Of a stretch of 23,457 nt of DNA, positions 7,937 through 17,851 are shown piece after piece. Numbering within the stretch: the stretch's first letter is position 1; every line of letters begins with the position of its first letter. Source of the stretch: Priapulus caudatus (lineage: Eukaryota > Priapulida > Priapulimorpha > Priapulimorphida > Priapulidae); NCBI RefSeq assembly GCF_000485595.1, contig NW_014577148.1, positions 261,742 through 285,198 of the forward strand, in the 5' to 3' direction. The notes beneath the pieces are model-generated. The model was not told the DNA's origin. It ran no database searches and saw only the letters and a list, made by a program, of their open reading frames with translations. A program made the translations under genes and the position numbers.

Positions 7937-10900
7937 CGTACGCCGAGACGGTCACAGCGTAACGAGACCGGCTTCCACATGAGGCTGCGTAACCGTGACG
8001 ACCGGTCGGACGCGAGGACGCCTTCGTTCGTCAGCGATGCTGAGGACGGTGGCGCCCTCAACATGTCCCGGCACCTGTCGCCGGACACGACGGTCGGTGG
8101 TGCGGGCGAGGCGAGGCAGGGCGACTGGTGGGTGTTCAGCTCGACGTCGCGCGAGCCGCGGCGTCTCTCCACGCAGGATCGCCCGGACGCCGGCTGGCTG
8201 TACTACCAGCATCGATCACACTCTACACCTCCGCCCATGGCGACCTCCAACCACGCGGAGACGATCAGAAGGAGTGAGCATAGGTCAGACAGCGACTTTG
8301 ACGACTCGCCCCGAACCGACTCAGCGAGTGGTGGACTCGCCGGCGAAAACCGGGCGCCGCCTGGCACCCACGCCGGTGCTGCTCGCTGCAGGAATCGGCG
8401 GTTATCGGGCGACACGTCCGTCGTCGCGGCGACCTCTGCTGCCGTTGTCCGCAGCGACACGGACGATGTTGCGATGCGTGACAGCGACGTGGTGACGACG
8501 GTGGAGGATGTGCTGAACACGTCAGGCCACCTCCACCAGCGACTGATCGCTGTCTATCAGAACCTGAACAGGTGCAGCAGTAAGTTCATGCAGCTGCGAA
8601 CGATGATTGGTAGTGGCGTGGGAGGAGCAGACGGCAACGATGATGGCACGATCACAGAGACGCTGCACGTGACAACGGGAGTGGGTGAAGGGAGCGGAGC
8701 AGCGGCGGGCAACGATGGAAAGGGTGGTGGAGAAACGAGTCGAAATGTGACATGCACTAGGGAAAATACGCTGTGTCACGAAGGTGATACGACACCAGAC
8801 TGTGACAATTCAGCTTCGAGTTTGACAACTCTTGATCGTGGTGGCCCAGCTTTAGGAGATACAGTAACTAGGGAGTGGTGTCGTCCAGCATGTTACACTA
8901 CCAGCCCAAACACTACTTCTGGCATTCTAGTTCCAGCAAGTCCGATATATGTCTCAATCGAAAATTCAGAAAGTCCACTTTATTCACAAACAAGTCCACG
9001 TTATCAACCAACAAGTCCACGTTATCAACCAACAAGTCCACGTTATCAACCAACAAGTCCAAGTTATCAACCAACAAGTCCAAGTTATCAACCAACAAGT
9101 CAACGTTATCAACCAACAAGTCTACGTTATCAACCAATAACTCCACGTTGTGACCAATCGATCCTGGAAAGCCCAGTGCATAGCACCACGGCCGTAGCGA
9201 GACCGAGCCATAGCCGCGCATACATAAACAGTCCATTACATAGCCAAGCAACGATAGCAAGCCCAGTAAGTAAACCTATATCGTTCGTGAGCCCAATACA
9301 TATCCCCACAAACATAGAAAGTTCACTGCGTGATCATACGTACAAAAAAAACCCAACTTATTCCACTATGCACCTAAGGTATGGGCCAATAAACTTACCT
9401 ATTACGTGCCCAAAGGGACCAAAGTATGAGCCCTCTGTGCCGACAGGTGCGTGCCACAGTAGGTTGAATCGCCAATGCGATGCAAGTCCATCTCAAGGTT
9501 ACGCTAGTCTAGATCTTTATCGATCAAGTAGAATGCCTGTTGTGACTGCTCCAAGCTGTGATACGTCGGCACGGGATGACGTTCTGAACGATGCTAAAGG
9601 ACGCGTGCACGAACACGCGGGACATTCTAGCCATCTAGTAGGTAGGCATGACTCTCCTAGAAAATCTCCTTCCCCTCGTCTAGTCGCCAAAAATGAGCAC
9701 GTGGACTCGTCAAAGCCTGATGCTTTGGAGAGGCTGTGGGAGCGACTAATAGCAACAGCAACCTTGGCCGAGCAGCAGCAAACGAGTGTGCTTCCTGATT
9801 GCAACGCACTGCACAGCTACAGTGACGCGGGATTGAGCAAATCCGTAGCAACAAAGCACAAGTGCAGCTTTCGTGCGCAGTTCGAGGGGGCGCCACCAGT
9901 AGAAGGTGATCCACCAGGAGTCGCCACTTCTACGGCGACGCGCGTGAATGCGATACGCTCGACTGCATCCTCTACTGATGAGGTCGCTTCATTCGAGGTC
10001 GTCGGCTTGCACAGGTCGCCTTTGCGTACCTCTCCGGACACGGTCGAGACTATACAGCTGTCGTCCAGCAGCAGTGGAGCGAGCTGCCAATCACGCGCTT
10101 CCCTGCGAGACGCGTGCGATGACGATTCGCTCTGCTGTAGCCGGCGGTCGCGCGACCCCCTCAGCTCTCTCAGTTCGGATGAATCCATCGAGCTCGCGAA
10201 TCGCGAGTCGCTCGGGGTGACAATCGAGCGTCTGTCGCACTGTGACAGAGCACGGCGACACTATTCCTCGGCTGCGCATGACCGCGAGCCAAACCTTTCC
10301 GAATCGGACGTTGACTCCTGCGATGAAACCGCGTCAAAGCATCCGCGTGTGAGCGCCGCCGGCAGCAGACGTAAGAGAAAGAAGTCTCCAGGTGGTGAGA
10401 CTGCTAGCATCGAGTCTTCATCTCGCGCGTCCTCATGCGAGACGTCTAGCCCCGACCATTCTGTAAGCTCTCGTACCTCGTTCACAAACTCTGTTGATTT
10501 ATCCAGTGACTCATCTGAGCAGAGCCGGTCAGGTGCGGCGAACACCGAGAACCGTACTCACAAACCTGTGCGATTCGAATTGAGAGATGTTTTGAGGTCG
10601 GGCTTCAATTCTGTTGCATCGGTGTGTTCCCCTCGACGAAACCAAGCATCTAATATAGACAGCCGCGGCACGGCGAACAGTGGCAGGGTTGGTCGTAACT
10701 TGGGACACCAGCGGGTGGGTGTTGACGTGAAGTCACCTGCGAACGCGCCGAGTTCGCAGCTGCGCGACGACAGAGACTGCGACACCTTCTCGACCACAAC
10801 CATCAGCAGCGACAGCGACGTACAGTTTGTCGTGGAGGTGAGTAAGGAGGATAAGATCTCCACGGTCGACCTCAGCGACGACGACACCAAGGCCCCCCTG

Positions 10901-11572
10901 CCCGCCATGACGTCGTCGCCACGCAAGCGCCACCTGGAGCCGTGGAGCACGTGGAAAGAAAAGAAGCGTTGCATCGACGCCGGCGGGCTCGCTCGCAAAC
11001 ACGCGCCGTCCACGTCGGCCGCGCCGGGCGGGAAGCCGACAACGCTTGCCGCGCCGCGTGCACCTCTCCCCACGCCGAGCATTGACAGTGCGGACCAGTC
11101 GGTCGGCGATGCTAAGAGAGGCGCCACCTGCAGGTGCAGCGGTGAGTGTCTCTGCAGTACGGACGGTGTCGAAGCGGCCGTGAGAGGCCTGCTGGGGGTG
11201 CAGCGGGAGTGCGGCATGCGCGTGCTGCCGCGCTGGGTGGAGCAGGTCGGCGCCCCGGCCAGCCGTCAATACAGCAGCGACTCCTCCTGGAGCCCTGGCC
11301 ACGACTCCCCCTCCGCATCCTCATCTTCCTCAGCCTCCCCAGCCTCCTCGCCCGATGATGACGACAGCTTGAGCGCGCTCGATTATGAGGTCCTGCTCGA
11401 CTGTGACTCGCGAGACAGCGACTCGAGACACGGCGACTCAAGAGAGGGCGATTCGCGAGATGGCGAGCATGAGCTGAGGCTTCCCCCGTCGACGGCCGAT
11501 CTGCTGCAGTGCTACCGCTCGGACGAGTCCGACGCCAGCTGGTCGCCGTCCAGCGACTCGGACGACGACTAG
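7937..11572 (+). CDS. Gene A last exon (copy 1): disordered tail with 8 Pol II CTD-like heptads
   Basis: A 3.6-kb uninterrupted exon starts after the acceptor CGTTTATTGCAG ([10 protein letters not shown]) and ends at TAG 11570-11572. In order it holds: a polar Arg/Ser/Gly-rich part; eight heptads of type YQPTSPR (8981-9148); nine degenerate decapeptides (9167-9436); Ser-rich low-complexity sequence; a basic RRKRKK stretch near 10370; SUMO-interaction-like VDLSSDS (10493), DVQFVVEV (about 10817) and [10 protein letters not shown] (about 10856); four DSRxG pentapeptides (11405-11464); and an acidic end SDSDDD. It has almost no predicted globular domain. The heptad region uses AT-rich codons, unlike the GC-rich flanks. 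The function of the tail is unknown. Together with the RING and TRAF fingers it suggests a nuclear ubiquitin ligase. Confidence 0.85.
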   Translation, partial: RTPRRSQRNETGFHMRLRNRDDRSDARTPSFVSDAEDGGALNMSRHLSPDTTVGGAGEARQGDWWVFSSTSREPRRLSTQDRPDAGWLYYQHRSHSTPPPMATSNHAETIRRSEHRSDSDFDDSPRTDSASGGLAGENRAPPGTHAGAARCRNRRLSGDTSVVAATSAAVVRSDTDDVAMRDSDVVTTVEDVLNTSGHLHQRLIAVYQNLNRCSSKFMQLRTMIGSGVGGADGNDDGTITETLHVTTGVGEGSGAAAGNDGKGGGETSRNVTCTRENTLCHEGDTTPDCDNSASSLTTLDRGGPALGDTVTREWCRPACYTTSPNTTSGILVPASPIYVSIENSESPLYSQTSPRYQPTSPRYQPTSPRYQPTSPSYQPTSPSYQPTSQRYQPTSLRYQPITPRCDQSILESPVHSTTAVARPSHSRAYINSPLHSQATIASPVSKPISFVSPIHIPTNIESSLRDHTYKKNPTYSTMHLRYGPINLPITCPKGPKYEPSVPTGACHSRLNRQCDASPSQGYASLDLYRSSRMPVVTAPSCDTSARDDVLNDAKGRVHEHAGHSSHLVGRHDSPRKSPSPRLVAKNEHVDSSKPDALERLWERLIATATLAEQQQTSVLPDCNALHSYSDAGLSKSVATKHKCSFRAQFEGAPPVEGDPPGVATSTATRVNAIRSTASSTDEVASFEVVGLHRSPLRTSPDTVETIQLSSSSSGASCQSRASLRDACDDDSLCCSRRSRDPLSSLSSDESIELANRESLGVTIERLSHCDRARRHYSSAAHDREPNLSESDVDSCDETASKHPRVSAAGSRRKRKKSPGGETASIESSSRASSCETSSPDHSVSSRTSFTNSVDLSSDSSEQSRSGAANTENRTHKPVRFELRDVLRSGFNSVASVCSPRRNQASNIDSRGTANSGRVGRNLGHQRVGVDVKSPANAPSSQLRDDRDCDTFSTTTISSDSDVQFVVEVSKEDKISTVDLSDDDTKAPLPAMTSSPRKRHLEPWSTWKEKKRCIDAGGLARKHAPSTSAAPGGKPTTLAAPRAPLPTPSIDSADQSVGDAKRGATCRCSGECLCSTDGVEAAVRGLLGVQRECGMRVLPRWVEQVGAPASRQYSSDSSWSPGHDSPSASSSSSASPASSPDDDDSLSALDYEVLLDCDSRDSDSRHGDSREGDSRDGEHELRLPPSTADLLQCYRSDESDASWSPSSDSDDD
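8981..9148 (+). repeat. CTD-like heptad array, 8 units (copy 1)
   Basis: Eight exact 21-bp units in frame encode Y-[S/Q]-[P/Q]-[T/I]-[S/T]-[P/Q/L]-[R/S]. The first is YSQTSPR, the next four are YQPTSPR or YQPTSPS, and the last three degrade (TSQR, TSLR, ITPR). Compared with copy 2 it corresponds to unit 1 joined to units 29-35, a clean loss or gain of 27 units. Confidence 0.95.
9167..9436 (+). repeat. Degenerate decapeptide (30-bp) array, 9 units (copy 1)
   Basis: Directly after the heptads, nine consecutive 30-bp units encode ten-residue repeats with a loose [E/N/A/V]-S-P-[V/L/I]-H-S-x4 pattern: [30 protein letters not shown] and [10 protein letters not shown] are clear, and the later units are eroded. 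The Ser-Pro core is shared with the heptads. Confidence 0.75.
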
Positions 11573-11650
11573 CCGCCCAGCGACGCGAACGACGACTAGC
11601 CGCCCAGCGACGCGGACGACGACTAGCCATTCAGCGACGCGGACGACGAC
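11573..11650 (+). repeat. 27-bp stop-codon minisatellite (copy 1, truncated by gap)
   Basis: Two full units and one 24-bp partial unit of CCGCCCAGCGACGCGGACGA-CGACTAG lie immediately after the stop codon. Each full unit repeats the last nine codons of the gene with the TAG included. The array runs straight into the N gap. Confidence 0.9.
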
Positions 11651-11660
11651 NNNNNNNNNN
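11651..11660. other. Assembly gap (10 N)
   Basis: Ten N join two contigs whose facing ends are copies of the same locus. The left contig ends in the 27-bp minisatellite and the right one starts inside a gene A intron. Confidence 1.
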
Positions 11661-11752
11661 CCTTAATAACAGTTATTTGCTGTTTATCATTAGACCATTT
11701 ATTGCCATTGTTATGAAAGCCACGTTATTGATTTTCTTATTTGATTTTGCAG

Positions 11753-11847
11753 AGTTGTTTCATGTCAAAAGGGATGTGATCTGACCATTCCATTCAATGC
11801 ACTAGAAGAACATGATTGTATAGAAGAACTAAAAAAGAAAGTGAAAG
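11753..11847 (+). CDS. Gene A exon (copy 2): second TRAF-type zinc finger
   Basis: It is the same 95-bp exon as 6081-6175, with the same acceptor and donor. The RING exon and first TRAF finger are not repeated upstream of it, which is what makes this contig start look like an assembly cut rather than a second full gene. Confidence 0.85.
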
Positions 11848-12330
11848 GTGATATAATTCACTTATTGCTAACCAATGAAATAATTGGGCAGGAGTGGTTA
11901 GGTAGCTTAAACTGTATGGTTAGACTTGATGCTTCAAAATTAAGTACCTTTGAACAAAATTGAAAACTGAGGACTTTGGTTCTTTTTTATATTATAAATA
12001 ATTTACTAACTAGTTTATTACATCCACATCCCAATCTCAAGGAAACTTATTGTAAAATAAGTTGCTAAAGGGCCGAATTCCGTAAAGTATTTAATTAATT
12101 ATTAAAGTATTTTCATTTTGCAATTGTATGCTTTAAATGGTGCTCCATCGATATCAACTATGTTTGCTGAGTGTACATTCCTAGCAACATCATAATGGTC
12201 TATGCAGTTTGTGTAGTATTAGGATGCTATGGTGTTTCAATAAAAGCCATAATACCTTAATCTATTGTCAGTATCTGGTCAGGTAGCATTTTCTAAGATG
12301 GACAGTATTTGGTATTTGGTATTTTGACAG

Positions 12331-12461
12331 AACAAGAGGAGATCATCAAGGCTCTTGCAGGTTCTCCTGTATCAGATAGTAGGAGAAACTCTCTGGTTGG
12401 CACGCCTTACTCCACGCGAGGCCATTCTGACATTGACGCTCTCCTTAACACTACAAATGAG
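12331..12461 (+). CDS. Gene A exon (copy 2): linker
   Basis: It is equivalent to 6659-6789, with one synonymous difference. The acceptor TTTTGACAG and donor GAG|GTATGA are conserved. Confidence 0.75.
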
Positions 12462-12800
12462 GTATGACATCATAACATGTCCAAAGACTGGCAGCTAACT
12501 TCACTGATGGACCTCAGCAAGATATCGTTTATTGTGTCGTTGGTTGTGAAATTTGTATTAGGAGTCCTTATTTTGTATGACAACACCTTGTGTGTAAAAC
12601 TAGATTTGATTATAGAACAATAGGCAAGCTTGTGTGAGTGCAACTTGGTGCTACTTTATTCTCATCCTCTGATATACTTACATAATATAATTTCTGTTTT
12701 CTGTCTTGTCATGTACAGTATTTATGTCTTGTATGTGGATTCTAAAATGCTTCTAAACATCATATCAATCGTGTTTAACATCTTTCTGACTGAATTTCAG

Positions 12801-12893
12801 ACAGAGCATACCTTCTCAGATGGTGACAGCATCAGAGATGTATTTCACACCACGGATGAGGAAGAGAGTGGGGAATGTACCCCAGCATATGAG
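12801..12893 (+). CDS. Gene A exon (copy 2): acidic linker, GC donor
   Basis: It is equivalent to 7126-7218. The unusual GAG|GCAAGG donor is unchanged in this copy, so it is not a sequencing error in one contig. The upstream intron has a 3-bp insertion relative to copy 1. Confidence 0.7.
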
Positions 12894-13612
12894 GCAAGGT
12901 TCTAAATAAGCAACAGTAGTTGAATGGCAAAGGATGTCTATTACAGCGTAGTGAGTAGTAGTATAACAATGAATCGAACTATCGATGCCATGGCATTTGG
13001 CTCGATAGTTATGTATCAGTGGCAAAGTAAAGCATTAACAACTATTGTTGATAGTTCATTGAGCTATTCAGAGTTTTCGGTAATTGCAACATTAAAAGAC
13101 CAGGTTAGTTTATTTACTGCTTAAAAGTTGTGATTTTTCCCATAAATATGCCTGAAAACCATTACCAACACTTTCATGATTGTTGTAAATAATAATAAGA
13201 CTGGTCCCCAGTCATCTACACATGGTCCATTCAACTAGCTCACTCACTATGCACGAGCATGTGATCAGTGGAATGACAGGGTACCAGTCTAGTAATTAAT
13301 GTGAACTAAAACGTTCACACGTATGCCAACATGAACATATAAGTGTGGACAACAATATAATAGACAATTTCATAATACATAAATAGTATAACAATGTCAT
13401 TCCAATTAGTTTTTCAATTATTGCAATATTATCGGCAAATCGAATTTCAACTGTCGCAATATCATCACAACTGTAATGTTGCAACAAATAGTCCCTACAC
13501 ACACGCACGCATGCACGCACGCACACACACACAGTAGTGAGGATTCGCTTTCCTTTTATATCATCGCATGCTCTGATTAATCTCTAATTCTTGCCTTGTT
13601 CGTTTATTGCAG

Positions 13613-16600
13613 CGTACGCCGAGACGGTCACAGCGTAACGAGACCGGCTTCCACATGAGGCTGCGTAACCGTGACGACCGGTCGGACGCGAGGACGCCTT
13701 CGTTCGTCAGCGATGCTGAGGACGGTGGCGCCCTCAACATGTCCCGGCACCTGTCGCCGGACACGACGGTCGGTGGTGCGGGCGAGGCGAGGCAGGGCGA
13801 CTGGTGGGTGTTCAGCTCGACGTCGCGCGAGCCGCGGCGTCTCTCCACGCAGGATCGCCCGGACGCCGGCTGGCTGTACTACCAGCATCGATCACACTCT
13901 ACACCTCCGCCCATGGCGACCTCCAACCACGCGGAGACGATCAGAAGGAGTGAGCATAGGTCAGACAGCGACTTTGACGACTCGCCCCGAACCGACTCAG
14001 CGAGTGGTGGACTCGCCGGCGAAAACCGGGCGCCGCCTGGCACCCACGCCGGTGCTGCTCGCTGCAGGAATCGGCGGTTATCGGGCGACGCGTCCGTCGT
14101 CGCGGCGACCTCTGCTGCCGTTGCCCGCAGCGACACGGACGATGTTGCGATGCGTGACAGCGACGTGGTGACGACAGTGGAGGATGTGCTGAACACGTCA
14201 GGCCACCTCCACCAGCGACTGATCGCTGTCTATCAGAACCTGAACAGGTGCAGCAGTAAGTTCATGCAGCTGCGAACGATGATTGGTAGTGGCGTGGGAG
14301 GAGCAGACGGCGACGATGATGGCACGATCACAGAGACGCTGCACGTGACAACGGGAGTGGGTGAAGGGAGCGGAGCAGCGGCGGGCAACGATGGAAAGGG
14401 TGGTGGAGAAACGAGTCGAAATGTGACATGCACTAGGGAAAATACGCTGTGTCACGAAGGTGATACGACACCAGACTGTGACAATTCAGCTTCGAGTTTG
14501 ACAACTCTTGATCGTGGTGGCCCAGCTTTAGGAGATACAGTAACTAGGGAGTGGTGTCGTCCAGCATGTTACACTACCAGCCCAAACACTACTTCTGGCA
14601 TTCTAGTTCCAGCAAGTCCGATATATGTCTCAATCGAAAATTCAGAAAGTCCACTTTATTCACAAACAAGTCCACTTTATCAACCAACAAGTCCACATAA
14701 TCAACCAACAAGTCCACGTTATCAATCATCAAGTCCACGTTATTCACAAACAAGTCCACTTTATCAACCAACAAGTCCACATTATCAACCATCAAGCCCA
14801 CGTTATCAATCAACAAGTCCACGTTATGAACCAACAAGTCCAAGTTATCAACCATCAAGTCCACATTATCAACCAACAAGTCCACGTTATGAACCAACAA
14901 GTCCAAGTTATAACCCAACAAGTCCACGTTATTCACAAACAAGTCCACTTTATCAACCAACAAGTCCACATTATCAACCATCAAGCCCACGTTATCAACC
15001 AACAAGTCCAAGTTATAACCCAACAAGGTCACGTTATCAACAATCAAGTCCACGTTCTGAACCAACAAGTCCAAGTTATCAACCAACAAGTCCAAGTTAT
15101 CAACCATCAAGTCCACGTTATCAACCAACAAGTCCACGTTATGAACCAACAAGTCCAAGTTATAACCCAACAAGTCCACGTTATCAACCAACAAGTCCAG
15201 GTTATCAACAATCAAGTCCACGTTATGAACCAACAAGTCCAAGTTATCAACCAACAAGTCCACGTTATCAACCAACAAGTCCACGTTATCAACCAACAAG
15301 TCCAAGTTATCAACCAACAAGTCCAAGTTATCAACCAACAAGTCAACGTTATCAACCAACAAGTCTACGTTATCAACCAATAACTCCACGTTGTGACCAA
15401 TCGATCCTGGAAAGCCCAGTGCATAGCACCACGGCCGTAGCGAGACCGAGCCATAGCCGCGCATACATAAACAGTCCATTACATAGCCAAGCAACGATAG
15501 CAAGCCCAGTAAGTAAACCTATATCGTTCGTGAGCCCAATACATATCCCCACAAACATAGAAAGTTCACTGCGTGATCATACGTACAAAAAAAACCCAAC
15601 TTATTCCACTATGCACCTAAGGTATGGGCCAATAAACTTACCTATCACGTGCCCAAAGGGACCAAAGTATGAGCCCTCTGTGCCGACAGGTGCGTGCCAC
15701 AGTAGGTTGAATCGCCAATGCGATGCAAGTCCATCTCAAGGTTACGCTAGTCTAGATCTTTATCGATCAAGTAGAATGCCTGTTGTGACTGCTCCAAGCT
15801 GTGATACGTCGGCACGGGATGACGTTCTGAACGATGCTAAAGGACGCGTGCACGAACACGCGGGACATTCTAGCCATCTAGTAGGTAGGCATGACTCTAC
15901 TAGAAAATCTCCTTCCCCTCGTCTAGTCGCCAAAAATGAGCACGTGGACTCATCAAAGCCTGATGCTTTGGAGAGGCTGTGGGAGCGACTCATAGCAACA
16001 GCAACCTTGGCCGAGCAGCAGCAAACGAGTGTGCTTCCTGATTGCGACGCACTGCACAGCTACAGCGACGCGGGATCGAGCAAATCCGTAGCAACGAAGC
16101 ACAAGTGCAGCTTTCGTGCGCAGTTTGAGGGGGCGCCACCAGTAGAAGGTGATCCACCAGGAGTCGCCACTTCTACGGCGACGCGCGTGAATGCGATACG
16201 CTCGACTGCATCCTCTACCGACGAGGTCGCTTCATTCGAGGTCGTCGGCTTGCACAGGTCGCCTTTGCGTACCTCTCCGGACACGGCCGAGACTATACAG
16301 CTGTCGTCCAGCAGCAGTGGAGCGAGCTGCCAATCACGCGCTTCCCGTTCACGCGCTTCCCTGCGAGACGCGTGCGATGACGATTCGCTCTGCTGTAGCC
16401 GGCGGTCGCGCGACCCCCTCAGCTCTCTCAGTTCGGATGAATCCATCGAGCTCGCGAATCGCGAGTCGCTCGGGGTGACAATCGAGCGTCTGTCGCACTG
16501 TGACAGAGCACGGCGACACTATTCCTCGGCTGCGCATGACCGCGAGCCAAACCTTTCCGAATCGGACGTTGACTCCTGCGATGAAACCGCGTCAAAGCAT

Positions 16601-17851
16601 CCGCGTGTGAGCGCCGCCGGCAGCAGACGTAAGAGAAAGAAGTCTCCAGGTGGTGAGACTGCTAGCATCGAGTCTTCATCTCGCGCGTCCTCATGCGAGA
16701 CGTCTAGCCCCGACCATTCTGTAAGCTCTCGTACCTCGTTCACAGACTCTGTTGATTTATCCAGTGACTCATCTGAGCAGAGCCGGTCAGGTGCGGCGAA
16801 CACCGAGAACCGTACTCACAAACCTGTGCGATTCGAATTGAGAGATGTTTCGAGGTCGGGCTTCAATTCTGTTGCATCGGTGTGTTCCCCTCGACGAAAC
16901 CAAGCATCTAATGTAGACAGCCGCGGCACGGCGAACAGTGGCAGGGTTGGCCGTAACTCGGGACACCAGCGGGTGGGTGTTGACGTGAAGTCGTCTGCGA
17001 ACGCGCCGAGTTTGCAGCTGCGCGACGACAGAGACTGCGACACCTTCTCGACCACAACCATCAGCAGCGACAGCGACGTACAGTTTGTCGTGCAGGTGAG
17101 TAAGGAGGATAAGATCTCCACGGTCGACCTCAGCGACGACGACACCAAGGCCCCCGTGCCCGCCATGACGTCGTCGCCACGCAAGCGCCACCTGGAGCCG
17201 TGGAGCACGTGGAAAAAAAAGAAGCGTTGCATCGACGCCAGCGGGCTCGCTCGCAAACACGCGCCGTCCACGTCGGCCGCGCCGGGCGGGAAGCCGACAA
17301 CGCTTGCCGCGCCGCGTGCACCTCTCCCCACGCCGAGCATTGACAGTGCGGACCAGTCGGTCGGCGATGCTAAGAGAGGCGCCACCTGCAGGTGCAGCGG
17401 TGAGTGTCTCTGCAGTACGGACACGGACGGTGTCGAAGCGGCCGTGAGAGGCCTGCTGGGGGTGCAGCGGGAGTGCGGCATGCGCGTGCTGCCGCGCTGG
17501 GTGGAGCAGGTCGGCGCCCCGGCCAGCCGTCAATACAGCAGCGACTCCTCCTGGAGCCCTGGCCACGACTCCCCCTCCGCATCCTCATCTTCCTCAGCCT
17601 CCCCAGCCTCCTCGCCCAATGATGACGACAGCTTGAGCGCGCTCGATTATGAGGTCCTGCTCGACTGTGACTCGCGAGACAGCGACTCGAGACACGGCGA
17701 CTCGAGAGAGGGCGATTCGCGAGACGGTGACTCGCGAGATGGCGAGCATGAGCCGAGGCTTCCCCCGTCGACGGCCGATCTGCTGCAGTGCTACCGCTCG
17801 GACGAGTCCGACGCCAGCTGGTCGCCGTCCAGCGACGCGGACGACGACTAG
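13613..17851 (+). CDS. Gene A last exon (copy 2): disordered tail with 35 Pol II CTD-like heptads
   Basis: A 4.2-kb exon runs from the acceptor at 13611-13612 to TAG 17849-17851. Architecture is as in copy 1 but with 35 heptads (14657-15391), decapeptides at 15410-15679, the basic stretch at 16628, SUMO-interaction-like motifs at 16751, about 17075 and about 17114, and five DSRxG pentapeptides (17669-17743). About twenty residues differ from copy 1 (for example S/L, N/D, E/Q and D/N changes), many of them replacements, as expected for two alleles of a weakly constrained disordered region. No enzyme motif is visible in the tail. Proposed role: a phosphorylatable or SUMO-binding scaffold of a nuclear RING ligase; this is inference. 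Confidence 0.88.
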   Translation, partial: RTPRRSQRNETGFHMRLRNRDDRSDARTPSFVSDAEDGGALNMSRHLSPDTTVGGAGEARQGDWWVFSSTSREPRRLSTQDRPDAGWLYYQHRSHSTPPPMATSNHAETIRRSEHRSDSDFDDSPRTDSASGGLAGENRAPPGTHAGAARCRNRRLSGDASVVAATSAAVARSDTDDVAMRDSDVVTTVEDVLNTSGHLHQRLIAVYQNLNRCSSKFMQLRTMIGSGVGGADGDDDGTITETLHVTTGVGEGSGAAAGNDGKGGGETSRNVTCTRENTLCHEGDTTPDCDNSASSLTTLDRGGPALGDTVTREWCRPACYTTSPNTTSGILVPASPIYVSIENSESPLYSQTSPLYQPTSPHNQPTSPRYQSSSPRYSQTSPLYQPTSPHYQPSSPRYQSTSPRYEPTSPSYQPSSPHYQPTSPRYEPTSPSYNPTSPRYSQTSPLYQPTSPHYQPSSPRYQPTSPSYNPTRSRYQQSSPRSEPTSPSYQPTSPSYQPSSPRYQPTSPRYEPTSPSYNPTSPRYQPTSPGYQQSSPRYEPTSPSYQPTSPRYQPTSPRYQPTSPSYQPTSPSYQPTSQRYQPTSLRYQPITPRCDQSILESPVHSTTAVARPSHSRAYINSPLHSQATIASPVSKPISFVSPIHIPTNIESSLRDHTYKKNPTYSTMHLRYGPINLPITCPKGPKYEPSVPTGACHSRLNRQCDASPSQGYASLDLYRSSRMPVVTAPSCDTSARDDVLNDAKGRVHEHAGHSSHLVGRHDSTRKSPSPRLVAKNEHVDSSKPDALERLWERLIATATLAEQQQTSVLPDCDALHSYSDAGSSKSVATKHKCSFRAQFEGAPPVEGDPPGVATSTATRVNAIRSTASSTDEVASFEVVGLHRSPLRTSPDTAETIQLSSSSSGASCQSRASRSRASLRDACDDDSLCCSRRSRDPLSSLSSDESIELANRESLGVTIERLSHCDRARRHYSSAAHDREPNLSESDVDSCDETASKHPRVSAAGSRRKRKKSPGGETASIESSSRASSCETSSPDHSVSSRTSFTDSVDLSSDSSEQSRSGAANTENRTHKPVRFELRDVSRSGFNSVASVCSPRRNQASNVDSRGTANSGRVGRNSGHQRVGVDVKSSANAPSLQLRDDRDCDTFSTTTISSDSDVQFVVQVSKEDKISTVDLSDDDTKAPVPAMTSSPRKRHLEPWSTWKKKKRCIDASGLARKHAPSTSAAPGGKPTTLAAPRAPLPTPSIDSADQSVGDAKRGATCRCSGECLCSTDTDGVEAAVRGLLGVQRECGMRVLPRWVEQVGAPASRQYSSDSSWSPGHDSPSASSSSSASPASSPNDDDSLSALDYEVLLDCDSRDSDSRHGDSREGDSRDGDSRDGEHEPRLPPSTADLLQCYRSDESDASWSPSSDADDD
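14657..15391 (+). repeat. Pol II CTD-like heptad array, 35 units
   Basis: Thirty-five consecutive 21-bp units keep perfect register. By my count position 1 is Tyr in 33; position 2 is Gln 24, Glu 5, Ser 3, Asn 3; and Ser5-Pro6 is present in 31. Typical units are [21 protein letters not shown] and YSQTSPL. The Pol II consensus is YSPTSPS. Blocks of several units recur ([14 protein letters not shown]-x-x at units 1-4, 5-8 and 14-17; [17 protein letters not shown] at 11-13 and 23-25), showing segmental amplification. Confidence 0.95.
15410..15679 (+). repeat. Degenerate decapeptide array, 9 units (copy 2)
   Basis: It matches the copy 1 array unit for unit, with at most silent differences. Unlike the heptad array it has not changed in length. 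Confidence 0.75.

Larger units (their letters stand above)
5989..11650 (+). repeat. First copy of a ~5.7-6.6 kb duplicated block (allele 1 of gene A 3' part)
   Basis: The sequence from CCTTAATAACAGTTATTTGC at 5989 recurs from 11661 onward, with introns, exons, microsatellites and the 3' minisatellite in the same order. From the block start to the last exon the copies are 1942 and 1946 bp, differing by a 3-bp and a 1-bp insertion plus scattered substitutions. The copy ends abruptly inside the 27-bp minisatellite at the N gap. I interpret it as a retained alternative haplotype rather than a true tandem duplication. Confidence 0.85.

Noticed and set aside
10558-11302. Long minus-strand ORFs opposite the gene A tail (also 16787-17566 and 17370-17855)
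   Set aside because: GC-rich coding DNA leaves the antisense frames open. No splice or start context was found, and the composition mirrors the sense codons.
14657-15391. CRISPR-like or satellite interpretation of the 21-bp repeats
   Set aside because: The repeats are contiguous without spacers, in frame within an exon, and the genome is eukaryotic.
14589-15503. 304-aa minus-strand ORF with LLVDNVD repeats, and the plus-strand QVHVINQ frame at 14625-15383
   Set aside because: Both are other-frame shadows of the 21-bp heptad array. The real frame is fixed by the long exon and its splice acceptor, and the shadow frames lack context.
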